Notes: generated by a model not told the origin, from the letters alone. A stretch of DNA of 47,910 nucleotides from Saprospiraceae bacterium (GCA_020630495.1 JAHDBH010000019.1:1-47910); one strand, 5' to 3'. Counted from the stretch's first letter, positions 6,845-17,430 are shown. Numbers and translations are program-made.

Positions 6845-8497
6845 ATGGCTTCACTTCAGCTCAGGACTGGTCCTCTAGGTACTCGCTTAGCAGCTCATCT
6901 GCTGCGCAGAGCAAGCTACAAGGTCAATTATCAGCGTATACAGGATATGGCACTTATGACTGCTGACCAAGCTGTGGATGAGCTATTTACGATCGCACCT
7001 ATGATTCATCCAGATGGGCCCTACTACTGGGAGACGGGCGATCTGTTTTTTGATCCAGCAGATATCGTGGGAGGAGCGTTTGCTCAGGGAGCCACCACAG
7101 GTCAGATAAGAAATGCTCTGAGCAAGTGGTGCATCTATGAAGCCATGGCAGATCCATCCATCAGATGGAAGCTCATGCATTTCATGTCAAGCTTTTTTGT
7201 GGTGTTTGAAAATCCTCTGCGTCATTATCCTTACTGGAAATTGCTCGAGTACTGCGCCTTTGAGGATCTCAAGACTCTGGCGATAAAGATGACGCTGGAC
7301 AATAATATGCTGCTCTATCTCAATAACAGCGCTAATCTCAAGAATAGCCCCAACGAGAACTATGCCAGAGAATTCCTAGAACTGTTTACCATCCTTAAAG
7401 GAGAGGTGCAGGGTGTAGGCGACTATACTAACTATACGGAGGATGACATAGTCCAAGCGGCCAAGGTGCTGACGGGATTTAGGCTTAGTAACAGTGGCTA
7501 TATAGACCCAGATACAGGACTCGTGCGAGGTCGTGACCAGTACACACAGCATGATACCAGCGATAAGACTTTCAGTGCGGCATTTGGTGGACACACCATC
7601 TACGGAGCCCTCGATGGTCAAGATATGTATCGTGAGCTTGAAGATCTAGTCACCATGATCTTTGACCAGCAGGAGACCGCCAGAGCCATGGTGAGACGCC
7701 TCTATAGATTCTTTGTCAATGATAAGATCTCCTCCACAGTAGAAGATGACATCATAGAGCCTCTATCACTGGATCTCTTCACCAATGGATACGATCATGT
7801 CGCAGTACTCAAGAAGCTTCTCAAGAGTGTACACTTCTATGACGAAGACGACGCTAGTACCACTGACAATACCATCGGTGGAAAGATAAAAAGTCCGCGC
7901 GAGCTATACTTCACCACGCACGCTATGCTGGAGCTAGATCCGCACTACAGCTCAGACTATTCTTTGCTCTATCGGTCTTATGTCGCAGCCACTGTGTACA
8001 CTCAGCTAGATGATGTAGGGCAGCCATCACGCGGACCTGACAGCGTAGAGGGCTATCCTGGATACAATGATGGCCCTGGCTACTCGCGCAACTGGTACAC
8101 ACCCAATCTCCTCTATGCTCGTGCTACATATGGTCTAAGTTTTAAGCGTGGAAAGGTGCGCAATACTAGCACCTACTTCCCCTATCTAGCGGACATGGTC
8201 CAGTGGGTCGAAAACAATGTCGATGATGTGCCTTCCCACGGCACGCCTCTCGCTCCACAGGGAGCTGCAGATGGCTTGTTGATCATAGAGGCGATGCTAC
8301 AGGTCTTCCTGCCTGAGACGCCTACAGGAGATCGCTATGACTACTTTAAAAATGCGCTCTTCGGCGATCTCAGCCCTATCAACTGGTACTTCTCCTGGAT
8401 CGAATACATCAATACTGGTGACGACGGCAACGTAAGACCCAAGATCGAGGACCTCTACGATGCCATCACCGCGTCGCTTGAGTTCCAGACTTTTTAA
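6845..8497 (+). CDS. DUF1800 family protein
   Basis: A 550-aa member of the DUF1800 family. The diagnostic core is intact: LNNSANLKNSPNENYAREFL followed by ELFT, then YTEDDIVQAAKVLTGF. The N-terminus GTRLAAHLLRRASY corresponds to the usual opening of the family. I see no obvious cleavable signal peptide. DUF1800 proteins are almost always encoded next to a DUF1501 protein, as here 37 bp downstream; the joint function is unknown. The C-terminal ~150 residues, rich in Tyr, Trp and Pro, match nothing I recognise. The 262 bp upstream hold an AT-rich patch (6756-6790) containing TTTATTTG, a possible promoter. Confidence 0.92.
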   Translation: MASLQLRTGPLGTRLAAHLLRRASYKVNYQRIQDMALMTADQAVDELFTIAPMIHPDGPYYWETGDLFFDPADIVGGAFAQGATTGQIRNALSKWCIYEAMADPSIRWKLMHFMSSFFVVFENPLRHYPYWKLLEYCAFEDLKTLAIKMTLDNNMLLYLNNSANLKNSPNENYAREFLELFTILKGEVQGVGDYTNYTEDDIVQAAKVLTGFRLSNSGYIDPDTGLVRGRDQYTQHDTSDKTFSAAFGGHTIYGALDGQDMYRELEDLVTMIFDQQETARAMVRRLYRFFVNDKISSTVEDDIIEPLSLDLFTNGYDHVAVLKKLLKSVHFYDEDDASTTDNTIGGKIKSPRELYFTTHAMLELDPHYSSDYSLLYRSYVAATVYTQLDDVGQPSRGPDSVEGYPGYNDGPGYSRNWYTPNLLYARATYGLSFKRGKVRNTSTYFPYLADMVQWVENNVDDVPSHGTPLAPQGAADGLLIIEAMLQVFLPETPTGDRYDYFKNALFGDLSPINWYFSWIEYINTGDDGNVRPKIEDLYDAITASLEFQTF

Positions 8498-8534
8498 TGC
8501 ATAGCCTCATCCATCACTTAATCAGTACTCACTT

Positions 8535-10586
8535 ATGAGACGACGACAATTTATACAACAAGGAATGGCGGGAGTGATAGCTCCCATAGTACTCCAGGGA
8601 CTAGGTGTGAGACATCTAGCTGCGAGCGCACTGCCAGCCTCTACCTGTGACTTCAATGATCGTGTCCTGGTCATCCTATACAATTTTGGTGCTAACGACA
8701 TTATAAATAACACTGTCCCGCTCAGTCAATTCAGTGATTACACTACGCATAGACCAGATATTTATCTTCCTGAGTCGAGCCTTATCACTCTGGATGATAC
8801 CCTAGGAGATGATAAGCTACTAGGGCTGCATCCATCCTTGTCAGATTTTAAGAATTACTTCTATGACAATGAGTTGCTGGCTGTCATACAGCGAGTAGGA
8901 TACCCCACGCCCAATAGATCGCACTTTGCCTCAGAAGATATCATCTTCAAAGGAGCAGCTGGGACGGACTCATTCAATGCCATAGAAGATGGATGGCTGG
9001 GTCGATTCTTGATGGATAGATATCCCACGTATTCGGGTAGGCCATTTGGTGCGGAGCTAGATCCTCTAGGGATCATCCTCGGTAGCACGCCAAGTACTGG
9101 ATTCCATACCATAGATGAACACGCCGTAGAGCTCAATCTCAGCGGGCAGGATCCTGCAGGCTTTTACAGCGTGATCAGCAGTCTGAGTGGTGAGCCTATA
9201 GACGAGATTCCACTGTCAGATCACGGTGATCTCTTGACCTATATGTCACTTATAGAGAAGAGCACACAAGTATATAGCCAAAGAGTCACAGAGGTATTTG
9301 ACGCCGGAACCAATCAGATCACCTACCCTGACTCTGATCTAGGCGATCAGATGAAGACCATAGCTCGCATGATCTCAGGTGGCTCCAGGACCAAGGTCTA
9401 CATGGCTCGGAAAAATGGTTGGGACACTCATGTCAATCAAGTCGTGAGTGGAAGCACTACGACGGGTAAGCATGCAGATCTATTGCAGGATGTCAACGAT
9501 ACTCTCAAGGCATTTCAGGAGGATCTGGATCAGCAGGGCTTGTCAGACAAGGTCCTCACGGTGGTGTTCTCTGAATTTACCAGGAAGGTAGTGCAGAATG
9601 GCAGCTACGGCACTGATCACGGCACCATCAGCAGCATGTACATCATAGGCGATCATGTCAAGAAAGGGATCTATGGCAATAATCTAGACCTGAGCGATAT
9701 CGATGCGCAAGGTGCCGCCAATGGACTCCAGCTCGAGAATGACTATCGCGCGGTATGGTCTACGGTGCTTCAAGACTGGCTCGGAGCACCAGATACCTCC
9801 TTGCAGGCAAGTTTCCCACTGGCACCTTCTGCGACCATACTCCAGCGACCTGATCTACAATTTATAGAGGCCATGGAGACTGTGGATCCAGCCTGCTACG
9901 CAGTACCTGTCCCGCCTCTAGATATGCATATCACTATGAAGCTCTACCTAGAAGGCCTCTACGCAGGCTCAGGATTGCATTCTACCGCACTAGCAGATGG
10001 TGCTTATCTTCCACTCCAGCAGCCCTATGGCTCTACTAGATACAACTACTATGGAGCCGAGGAGCGCGATCCATTACTGACAGGAATCTCGGATTGGATC
10101 CTCCTTGAGTTTCGCAATGCTACGGACATCGTCATCATACGCAAGGCCGTACTGCTCAAGGATGACGGTGTCTTGGTAGAGCCTGATGGCTCGCCACTGC
10201 TGTCTGTAGGAGGAGTGTACCCAGAAGATTTTAAGATCATCGTGAGGCACAGGTCGCACGTATCCATAGCTCTGGCAGCTCTCACGACCGCCGCCTCTGG
10301 GACTCAAGTCGACTACGATCTCACTACAGGTCTGGTAGCTACGGACAAGTCTGGTCAGCTCAAGCTAGTAGACGGTCACTGGATGATGCTCGCTGGAGAT
10401 ATAGATCAGAATGGCGTCATCGCTACAGAAGACTACAATAGATGGCGGCGCGATCCAGGATCTCCCGCTTACTCCGCCAACGATCTCAATGGCGACGGAG
10501 TAGCCGATCCTCAGGACTATGATCTCTGGAAAGCCAATCGTAGTCACATCGCCAACCCTGATCTACACAGCACCCTCAAGCGCTAG
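8535..10586 (+). CDS. DUF1501 protein with Tat signal and dockerin-like C-terminus
   Basis: A 683-aa exported protein. It opens with a twin-arginine signal (MRRRQFIQQG, then a hydrophobic run to about residue 32). Residues ~40-450 are DUF1501, a family I recall as related to the alkaline phosphatase/sulfatase fold, including NRSHFASEDIIFKG, GWDTHVNQV, FSEFTRKV and YGTDHGT, which carry the conserved His and Asp residues. A beta-rich region (~460-620) follows. The end has two EF-hand-like repeats, GDIDQNGVIATEDYNRW (about 10400-10450) and NDLNGDGVADPQDYDLW (about 10480-10532), resembling a type I dockerin. It is 37 bp after DUF1800 and 32 bp before the giant repeat protein, so the three form one operon. 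Confidence 0.92.
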   Translation: MRRRQFIQQGMAGVIAPIVLQGLGVRHLAASALPASTCDFNDRVLVILYNFGANDIINNTVPLSQFSDYTTHRPDIYLPESSLITLDDTLGDDKLLGLHPSLSDFKNYFYDNELLAVIQRVGYPTPNRSHFASEDIIFKGAAGTDSFNAIEDGWLGRFLMDRYPTYSGRPFGAELDPLGIILGSTPSTGFHTIDEHAVELNLSGQDPAGFYSVISSLSGEPIDEIPLSDHGDLLTYMSLIEKSTQVYSQRVTEVFDAGTNQITYPDSDLGDQMKTIARMISGGSRTKVYMARKNGWDTHVNQVVSGSTTTGKHADLLQDVNDTLKAFQEDLDQQGLSDKVLTVVFSEFTRKVVQNGSYGTDHGTISSMYIIGDHVKKGIYGNNLDLSDIDAQGAANGLQLENDYRAVWSTVLQDWLGAPDTSLQASFPLAPSATILQRPDLQFIEAMETVDPACYAVPVPPLDMHITMKLYLEGLYAGSGLHSTALADGAYLPLQQPYGSTRYNYYGAEERDPLLTGISDWILLEFRNATDIVIIRKAVLLKDDGVLVEPDGSPLLSVGGVYPEDFKIIVRHRSHVSIALAALTTAASGTQVDYDLTTGLVATDKSGQLKLVDGHWMMLAGDIDQNGVIATEDYNRWRRDPGSPAYSANDLNGDGVADPQDYDLWKANRSHIANPDLHSTLKR

Positions 10587-10618
10587 ACCACATCTACCTC
10601 ACTTCTTATCATAGCCCT

Positions 10619-13600
10619 ATGTATACCCCTACTTATAGATCTCGATATACCGCTCTACTTGTCATATCCTGCATGCTGATACTCATGGGATCTGCAGAGA
10701 TGCACGGACAGCTCCTTGAGGTACAGCTCGCTCCCGAGAATACCTGCGATGGGAAGATACATGTGGATATACTGCTCAGTGCTAGTAATCTCTCCACACA
10801 GAACTTTAAGATAGGTAGCTCTTCTTTCTATCTCGAGTATGATACGAGTGTCGTATCTTTTGATGGATATGCACCAGCACTATTTGATAGTATAGCAAGC
10901 GACCAATCAGCCGCTAGCGGATGGATATCCCAGGCCGCATCCTATGATTCACTTCTAGGAGCCCTACATATAGTCGCGCACAAAGAAGGAGTAGATCATC
11001 CTGAGAATTTTCTTATGACCAAGTCACAGACGCATTTGCTCGGAAGAGCTACCTGGAGCTTCCGTGGTCCTGAGATCGACCCTATGATCAAGCTCAGCTC
11101 TACTCTCACGCAGTGTAACAATGCTCTGAGCAACGACGGCCAGGGCTCGATCCCGCTTCAGGAATTTCCAAAGGTGCTCACTTACTCCTGCCCTGCGCAG
11201 TGTACCGTAGAGCCCACTATCGATAGCATACGTGCAGCGGCGTCTAGCTGTGAGGGAATAGATGGTACCATGACTCTCTACTTTGATGACACCCCAGGCG
11301 AGTCAGATATAGCTATCAGTATAGATGGCGGAGTCACATATCCATATGTGGTAGCAGACAACCAAGATAGCCTTGTCATCCAGCAACTCTCCACAGGCTT
11401 CTACGATGTATGGGTGCGCTGGGGAGACGAACGCTGTCCTAGTCCTGTAGAGGATCTAGTCATAGGCGTCACGGATGGTCCTGCCCTGAGCAGCTCAAGT
11501 CATCCCGCCTGTGGAGCAGACGAGGACGGGGCTATCATACTCGATGTAGAGCCTCACGCCATGTTTGATACGATGGAGATCAGTACAGACGGCGGTATAT
11601 CTTACGGACAGTATGCTGTAGTCAGCGAAGGGCCGTACACGCTAGACAGTCTGGCCGCTGGTAGCTACGATCTGTGGGTGCAGTGGCGAGCATTTGCTTG
11701 TCCAGTAGACATAGGAATAGTGGACGTGGAGTCCGCAGAGCTACCAGATGTCACCTGGGTGGAGACAAACCCCTGTGGAGATCTTGCCCTCGGTGGACTG
11801 GTGATTTACAGCTTGCCTGGCGCCACGGCAGATAGTATAGAGGTCAGTCTCGATGGGGGTATAGCATATGATTATAGATTCGCGGTAGCTGATTCTTTTC
11901 TGGTCATCAGACATCTTGATACTGGATCCTACGAGCTAGTGACATCCTCAGGCGCTTGCGAGCTCTATCATGGTGTCATAGATATAGAGCAAGAGATAGC
12001 TCCTGTGATCTCGATCACGAGCCATGCATCTTGTGCTGGGGGCAGTACTGGCGATATCACCATGATCATACACGATCATGCCCAGTACGACTCTGCACAG
12101 CTCAGCCTGGATGGTGGTATGTCTTATACTACCTACCCAGATGACGCCATGATAGTAATAGATGATCTGGCCTCTGGCAGTTATCCGCTCATCTCACGAT
12201 GGCCAGACGGTAGCTGTGTCTCTAGCGACTCTATCCAGGTGGATAGCATTGCTCTCCCATCGCTAAGCATAGACCTGACACCATCCATGTGCTCAGACAA
12301 TGAAGGAGTCATAGCGATCTCATGGACAGATCACGCAGGTCAAGACAGCCTGTACCTATCGATTGACGGAGGCTCCAGCTGGGCGTCAGTGCTAGACGCT
12401 GCTGAGTCTTACTCCTACACGGCACTCAGCGCAGGCATGTACGTGCTTGTAGCTGCTTGGGATGATATGGGCGGTTGTCAGAGCATCTCTGATACGCTAG
12501 ATCTGATACAGTCTAGTGTGTTTCCGCAAGCAAGTGGATCGCCCATCAGCACCGCCTGTGGCGATCAGAACGGAGCCATACTGATCTCCATTACAGACGA
12601 GCCTATGTACGATTCCATTGCCATCAGCATAGATGATGCTGTGTCATATGAGCACTACGGTGATGTGGACACCACATTACTCATAGACGATTTATCTCCT
12701 GGTCAGTATCAGCTCTGGGCCAGATGGACTGATGGGGAATGCCCTATCTACCTTGGCCCCGTCACAGTGGATAGCTCCTATGCTCCATCTGCTGTAGCTG
12801 TAGCTCATGATGCACAGTGCCTCGTGGGTGATTCTTCATCGCTTGATTGGTCTAGTGGTATGATCCAGATATCGTCTGCTCCAGATGGGGATCATCCTGT
12901 AGTGGAGTATAGCTTGGATAGTGGCTTGACCTGGACTTGGTCAGCTAGCTCCTCGGAGACATCCACTGATCTCACGGGCCTGGTGCCTGGTCACTACGAG
13001 CTGTGGTCTCGATGGGGTGACGGATCCTGTGAGACCTATATAGGAGGATACGATATAGGCCTCACAGGTGGTCCCACTATGAGCCTGATGACTTCACCTG
13101 ACTGCGATGAGACAGCGACAGGAAGCATAGTGCTCTTCCCAGTAGACGACCCATCGTGGAGTGTGATCCGGATAAGTGTGGATGGAGGTGCGAGCTATCC
13201 CTATATGACTTCTGATCAGGTGTATGAGTACACCATCAGCGGCTTAGCGGCAGGTGCCTATGATGTGTGGGCTAGCTACGATGGAGGCAACTGCCCGGTA
13301 CCAGTAGATGTGATTACAGTAGATAGTTCCTTCACACCTGATGTAGTGGTGTCAACAGTGGACCACGAGTGCTTTGACTTATCGGGTTACATTTCCTTTT
13401 CGCTTCCTGAGACTGGTCCTACAGATAGCGTAGACATCAGCCTTGACGGTGGTCTGACGTATACCGTGCGCGCTGCACTGCATACTACGATACAGATAGA
13501 TAGCCTCCCTGCAGGTACCTATCCAGTAGTGGCTCAGTGGTCAGATGGTACCTGTGGGATAGATCTAGGCCATCATACGATAGATATCATAGATGCCCCT

Positions 13601-14719
13601 GAGGCGATACGTAGTGCCGTACCTACCACCTGTGGATTGACGGATGGTAGCATCACAGTGGAGATCACTGATGGGCAGTTGCGAGATAGTGTACAACTGA
13701 GCATTGACGGTGGCGCTAGTTTTCCGTATCTCTTGACTGATGGTATGACAGCGATGACCATTGATTCTCTGAGTACAGGTACCTATGAGCCTGTACTGAG
13801 ATGGAAAGACGCGTCATGTACCACGGTCTTGGATAGTGTGGAGATATATGATCTGCAGAGTCCAGATGTGAGCGCTGTCGCGCAAATGTCAACGTGCTCC
13901 AGTGACCCAGCAGATCCAGATAGACTCGATCTCAGCAATGGACAGATCGACTTGACACTGGTAGATGAGCCATCGCAGACTCATGTAGAAGTCAGCATAG
14001 ATGGCGGCGTTACTTATCCGTATATCGTTGCAGACAGCGTAGGCGTATACATCATAGATGATCTCACGCCAGGAGTGTATCGAGTGTGGAGCAGATGGTC
14101 AGGTGGACTTTGCGAAGACTATGTGGGTATGGTCATCATCACGGTAGTCAACGGTCCTGTGGCATCACTTTCTTACACGGACGAATGTGATGGTGGGGCA
14201 CCAGGCTCTGTCACGATTTATCCCCAGGACCATGCCGAGTTTTCACAGATGGAGCTGAGTATAGATGGTGGAGTCAGTTATCCTTTTTCATTCTCGGATG
14301 ACGTAGATAGTGTTATCATAGATTCACTGTATGCAGGAGACTACGAGCTTTGGCTACGTTTCTCAGGAGGGGCTTGTCCCGTAGCACTCGATCAGATATC
14401 TATAGAGATGACAGAGTGCGGTCCACCGCTGACATGCTATGATGGTATACTCAATGGGGACGAAGAGTACATCGACTGCGGTGGCTCCTGTACGCCCTGT
14501 GACGAGTGCCCCTATGATACTATCGTAGTGGATGCCAGTCTCGTCTTACTGGATCTTGAGCTATCGGCGTCAGGTCACATCAGACTGCTCAATCGACTCA
14601 CAGACAGCACCAGTGCACACTTTACAGCGCCAGACAGTCTCGTGCTCTCAGCAGGATTTGAAGTGCCGCTTGGCGCCACCCTTGAGCTGGAGATAGGCGA
14701 GTGCGATCCTATAGAGTAG
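10619..14719 (+). CDS. giant secreted repeat protein with cohesin-like N-terminus and coathanger-like C-terminus
   Basis: A 1366-aa protein whose function is not recognised. A signal peptide (hydrophobic around residues 13-25, ending near HGQ) precedes a beta-sandwich (~32-185) with the cohesin-like pattern KIHVDILLSAS ... SFYLEYDTSVVSFDGY. Twelve ~88-aa repeats follow, each built round ISIDGGVTYPY, LxxGxYxxW and a paired Cys. A Cys-rich linker CYDGILNGDEEYIDCGG, a common Bacteroidota connector, leads to the last ~70 residues. These (LVLSAGFEVPLGATLEL) resemble the 3-coathanger stack module of exported Bacteroidota proteins. I see no ordinary T9SS type A sorting domain. It is the third gene of the DUF1800-DUF1501 operon. 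A surface scaffold or adhesin is likely by inference. Confidence 0.88.
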   Translation: MYTPTYRSRYTALLVISCMLILMGSAEMHGQLLEVQLAPENTCDGKIHVDILLSASNLSTQNFKIGSSSFYLEYDTSVVSFDGYAPALFDSIASDQSAASGWISQAASYDSLLGALHIVAHKEGVDHPENFLMTKSQTHLLGRATWSFRGPEIDPMIKLSSTLTQCNNALSNDGQGSIPLQEFPKVLTYSCPAQCTVEPTIDSIRAAASSCEGIDGTMTLYFDDTPGESDIAISIDGGVTYPYVVADNQDSLVIQQLSTGFYDVWVRWGDERCPSPVEDLVIGVTDGPALSSSSHPACGADEDGAIILDVEPHAMFDTMEISTDGGISYGQYAVVSEGPYTLDSLAAGSYDLWVQWRAFACPVDIGIVDVESAELPDVTWVETNPCGDLALGGLVIYSLPGATADSIEVSLDGGIAYDYRFAVADSFLVIRHLDTGSYELVTSSGACELYHGVIDIEQEIAPVISITSHASCAGGSTGDITMIIHDHAQYDSAQLSLDGGMSYTTYPDDAMIVIDDLASGSYPLISRWPDGSCVSSDSIQVDSIALPSLSIDLTPSMCSDNEGVIAISWTDHAGQDSLYLSIDGGSSWASVLDAAESYSYTALSAGMYVLVAAWDDMGGCQSISDTLDLIQSSVFPQASGSPISTACGDQNGAILISITDEPMYDSIAISIDDAVSYEHYGDVDTTLLIDDLSPGQYQLWARWTDGECPIYLGPVTVDSSYAPSAVAVAHDAQCLVGDSSSLDWSSGMIQISSAPDGDHPVVEYSLDSGLTWTWSASSSETSTDLTGLVPGHYELWSRWGDGSCETYIGGYDIGLTGGPTMSLMTSPDCDETATGSIVLFPVDDPSWSVIRISVDGGASYPYMTSDQVYEYTISGLAAGAYDVWASYDGGNCPVPVDVITVDSSFTPDVVVSTVDHECFDLSGYISFSLPETGPTDSVDISLDGGLTYTVRAALHTTIQIDSLPAGTYPVVAQWSDGTCGIDLGHHTIDIIDAPEAIRSAVPTTCGLTDGSITVEITDGQLRDSVQLSIDGGASFPYLLTDGMTAMTIDSLSTGTYEPVLRWKDASCTTVLDSVEIYDLQSPDVSAVAQMSTCSSDPADPDRLDLSNGQIDLTLVDEPSQTHVEVSIDGGVTYPYIVADSVGVYIIDDLTPGVYRVWSRWSGGLCEDYVGMVIITVVNGPVASLSYTDECDGGAPGSVTIYPQDHAEFSQMELSIDGGVSYPFSFSDDVDSVIIDSLYAGDYELWLRFSGGACPVALDQISIEMTECGPPLTCYDGILNGDEEYIDCGGSCTPCDECPYDTIVVDASLVLLDLELSASGHIRLLNRLTDSTSAHFTAPDSLVLSAGFEVPLGATLELEIGECDPIE
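11210..14412 (+). repeat. twelve degenerate ~88-codon tandem repeats within the giant protein
   Basis: Each unit has an early Cys followed by a Gly-containing turn, a central [IV]S[IL]DGG.[ST]Y core, a [DS]xLxxGxYxxW segment and a late Cys before a short strand and a Pro-containing linker. Units 5, 6 and 7 deviate most in the core (SIDGGSSW, SIDDAVSY, SLDSGLTW). Sequence divergence between units argues for an old array rather than recent slippage. Confidence 0.85.
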
Positions 14720-14739
14720 TGGATCAGTCAGAGATGGGA

Positions 14740-16515
14740 TTATATAGACTCACTCTCTGCCGTCACGTCAAGATTGAGCTCCGTGAGTTGCTCCTGATCT
14801 AGTGGACTAGGCGCATCGATCATCACGTCGCGACCTTGATTATTCTTAGGAAATGCAATGAAGTCACGGATGCTATTCTGACCCTGCATGATGGCACACA
14901 GCCTATCAAAGCCCAGCGCGATTCCACCATGAGGTGGGGCTCCATACTCAAATGCTCCCATCAAGAAGCCAAATTGATCCTTGGCCTCCTCGTCCGTAAA
15001 TCCAAGGAGCTCAAAGTTGCGCTCCTGTAACTTCCTATCGTGGATTCTTATAGAACCACCACCTATCTCCACGCCATTGATCACCATATCATAGGCATCA
15101 GCACGGAGAGCTTTCATGGTTTCATGATCGCCAGTCAGCATGCGCGCTTGGTCCTCTTGCTTAGGTGAGGTAAAGGGATGGTGCATGGCATGGAATCGAT
15201 TGCTCTCCTCATCCCACTCGAGAAGCGGAAAGTCAACCACCCACAGCGGGGCGAAAATCGACTCATCTCTCAAGCCTAGGCGGTCACCCATCTCAAGTCT
15301 CAACTGCCCGAGCTGCTTCTGTGTCTTTTCTTCTTCACCACAAAGGATGAGTAACAGGTCACCCTTGACAGCGCCCATATGATCGGCCCAGCCGCGAAGT
15401 TGATCTTCTGTATAAAACTTTCCTACAGATGACTTGATAGTGCCATCGTCAGAGAGCTTGACATAGACAAGTCCCTTTGCTCCTATCTGTGGTCGCTGGA
15501 CCCACTCGGTGAGTTTTTTGAGGTCCTTATTACTCATCTTGTCCGCATAGCCTGGTGCAGCTATACCCAGCACACACTCGGCACTGTCAAATACAGGAAA
15601 ACCATGCCCCTGACTCAAGTCAGTCAAGTCCTTGATTTTCATATCAAATCTGATGTCTGGCTTATCGATCCCGTACTGGCTCATCGCATCGTCATAGCTC
15701 ATACGTGGAAAGGCGGGGAGGTCTACCTCCAGGATATCTTTCCAGACAGATCTCACGAGTCCCTCAAAAGTCTGGAGCACTTGCTCCTGTGTCACAAATG
15801 ACATCTCGCAATCGAGCTGGGTAAACTCGGGCTGACGATCTGCTCGCAGATCCTCATCGCGAAAGCACTTTACGATCTGGAAGTATTTATCAAATCCACT
15901 CACCATCAGTAATTGCTTAAAAGTCTGCGGTGACTGTGGCAATGCGTAGAACTGACCTGGATTGAGCCTGCTCGGAACTACAAAGTCGCGTGCTCCCTCG
16001 GGCGTACTCCGGATGAGGAAAGGGGTCTCAATCTCTACAAAATCCTGCGAGCTCAGATGCTTCCTGAGTGCCTGCGCCACTCTCGATCTGAATATTATCT
16101 GCGACTGCACAGGACTGCGGCGTAGATCCAAGTATCTATATCGCATACGTATCTCATCACCACCATCAGTCTCGTCCTCGATCGTAAAGGGAGGCGTCTC
16201 CGACGCATTGAGCACCGAGAGAGAGGATAGCTCGATCTCGATGTCGCCAGTGGCACGCTGAGCATTTTTACTGGATCGCTCGCGCACGACTCCTTGCACT
16301 TGGATGACGTACTCTCTACCAAGACCGCGCGCCTGCTCACAGAGCTCAGCATTACTCTCCATATTGCATGTCAGCTGCGTGATGCCGTAGCGATCGCGCA
16401 GATCTATAAATGTCATGCCGCCTAGATCTCTATTAGTTGCTACCCAGCCACTGAGCGTTACCTCTGAGCCTATATCGCTGCTGCGCAGCTCTCCACAATT
16501 GTGTGTCCTGTACAT
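14740..16515 (-). CDS. aspS: aspartyl-tRNA synthetase
   Basis: A class IIb synthetase of 591 aa, the usual bacterial length. An N-terminal OB-fold anticodon-binding domain (~1-105, with [20 protein letters not shown]) precedes the class II catalytic core. Motif 2 lies in [18 protein letters not shown], and motif 3 in [14 protein letters not shown]. The bacterial GAD insertion sits between (~285-420). It loads tRNA-Asp; whether it also charges tRNA-Asn cannot be read reliably here. A consensus promoter lies upstream. It converges with the giant repeat gene, 20 bp between stops. Confidence 0.98.
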   Translation of the reverse strand: MYRTHNCGELRSSDIGSEVTLSGWVATNRDLGGMTFIDLRDRYGITQLTCNMESNAELCEQARGLGREYVIQVQGVVRERSSKNAQRATGDIEIELSSLSVLNASETPPFTIEDETDGGDEIRMRYRYLDLRRSPVQSQIIFRSRVAQALRKHLSSQDFVEIETPFLIRSTPEGARDFVVPSRLNPGQFYALPQSPQTFKQLLMVSGFDKYFQIVKCFRDEDLRADRQPEFTQLDCEMSFVTQEQVLQTFEGLVRSVWKDILEVDLPAFPRMSYDDAMSQYGIDKPDIRFDMKIKDLTDLSQGHGFPVFDSAECVLGIAAPGYADKMSNKDLKKLTEWVQRPQIGAKGLVYVKLSDDGTIKSSVGKFYTEDQLRGWADHMGAVKGDLLLILCGEEEKTQKQLGQLRLEMGDRLGLRDESIFAPLWVVDFPLLEWDEESNRFHAMHHPFTSPKQEDQARMLTGDHETMKALRADAYDMVINGVEIGGGSIRIHDRKLQERNFELLGFTDEEAKDQFGFLMGAFEYGAPPHGGIALGFDRLCAIMQGQNSIRDFIAFPKNNQGRDVMIDAPSPLDQEQLTELNLDVTAESESI

Positions 16516-16543
16516 CTGATCTGTCTATCTATGATTAAGCCCG

Positions 16544-16572
16544 CAAAGGTAAAAGCCTGCGTATTGTCACAA
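16544..16572 (-). promoter_or_regulatory. Bacteroidota-type promoter of aspS
   Basis: On the minus strand TTG (16570-16572), an 18-bp spacer and TACCTTTG (16544-16551) match the consensus exactly. The predicted start leaves a leader of about 20-25 nt before the ATG at 16515. Confidence 0.8.
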
Positions 16573-16653
16573 GTCATAGTCTCGGATGACCAATAGGTGG
16601 TAATTCTCCCACTATCAGCGCAACAAAATGAGCCTCTCCGCTGCTACACTTTT

Positions 16654-17427
16654 ATGAAAATCATCTCTTACAATGTCAATGGCATCCGTGCCGCTATGAA
16701 AAAAGGCCTCGTAGAATGGCTCGCTTCCACGGACGCAGATGTGCTGTGTATCCAAGAGACTAAGTCACATCCTGAGCAAGTAGATCTTACAGAACTACAA
16801 GGCATGGGATACCAGGCACACTGGCATAGTGCTGAGAAAAAAGGCTACTCTGGCGTGCTCACACTATCCCAAGCATCTCCACTGCTCGTGCAGACAGGCA
16901 TAGGGGATGATCGATATGATCGAGAAGGGAGGAATGTCCTCACCGTCTATGATGATCTGGCCATCCTCAATTGCTACTTTCCATCAGGCTCATCTAGCGA
17001 AGAGCGCCATGCCTACAAGATGGACTATCTGGCTTATTTCCGCCCTTATATAGAGCAGCTGCTCAAGAAATACCCAAGACTCATCGTACTGGGTGATTAC
17101 AATGTAGTGCATCTCGATCTAGACATTCACAATCCTACTAGAAAAGACAAGCCCTCAGGATATAGACCAGAGGAGCGTGCGTGGATGGACGGGTACTTTG
17201 GCGATCTCTTCACGGACGCTTACAGACATCTCTATCCTGAGGCAGAAGGTAGCTATAGCTGGTGGAGCTATAGGGCGGGATCTCGTCAGCGCAACAAAGG
17301 ATGGCGCATAGACTATATCGCGGTAAGTGCGGATCTCCGTCAGGGTATCAAAGAAGCGGGTCACATGACTGACGCTATGCACTCAGATCACTGTCCAGTC
17401 TATCTAGATCTTGACTTGCACGTGTAG
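16654..17427 (+). CDS. xth: exodeoxyribonuclease III (AP endonuclease)
   Basis: A 257-aa base-excision-repair nuclease of the exonuclease-endonuclease-phosphatase fold. Visible active-site motifs: NVNGIR near the start, IQETK (metal-binding Glu), GDYNVVH (Asp/Asn pair), WRIDYIAVS and the C-terminal SDHCPV with the catalytic His. The start is the ATG giving MKIISYNVNGIRA; 19 extra codons upstream do not fit the family. Its stop is 3 bp from the stop of the convergent thioredoxin-like gene. Symbol xth is used at family level. Confidence 0.96.
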   Translation: MKIISYNVNGIRAAMKKGLVEWLASTDADVLCIQETKSHPEQVDLTELQGMGYQAHWHSAEKKGYSGVLTLSQASPLLVQTGIGDDRYDREGRNVLTVYDDLAILNCYFPSGSSSEERHAYKMDYLAYFRPYIEQLLKKYPRLIVLGDYNVVHLDLDIHNPTRKDKPSGYRPEERAWMDGYFGDLFTDAYRHLYPEAEGSYSWWSYRAGSRQRNKGWRIDYIAVSADLRQGIKEAGHMTDAMHSDHCPVYLDLDLHV

Positions 17428-17430
17428 ATC

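Noticed and set aside
10396-10550. DUF1501 tail as proof of a cellulosome
   Set aside because: Dockerin-like tails are widespread at the ends of exported Bacteroidota proteins, and there are no glycoside hydrolases in the window.
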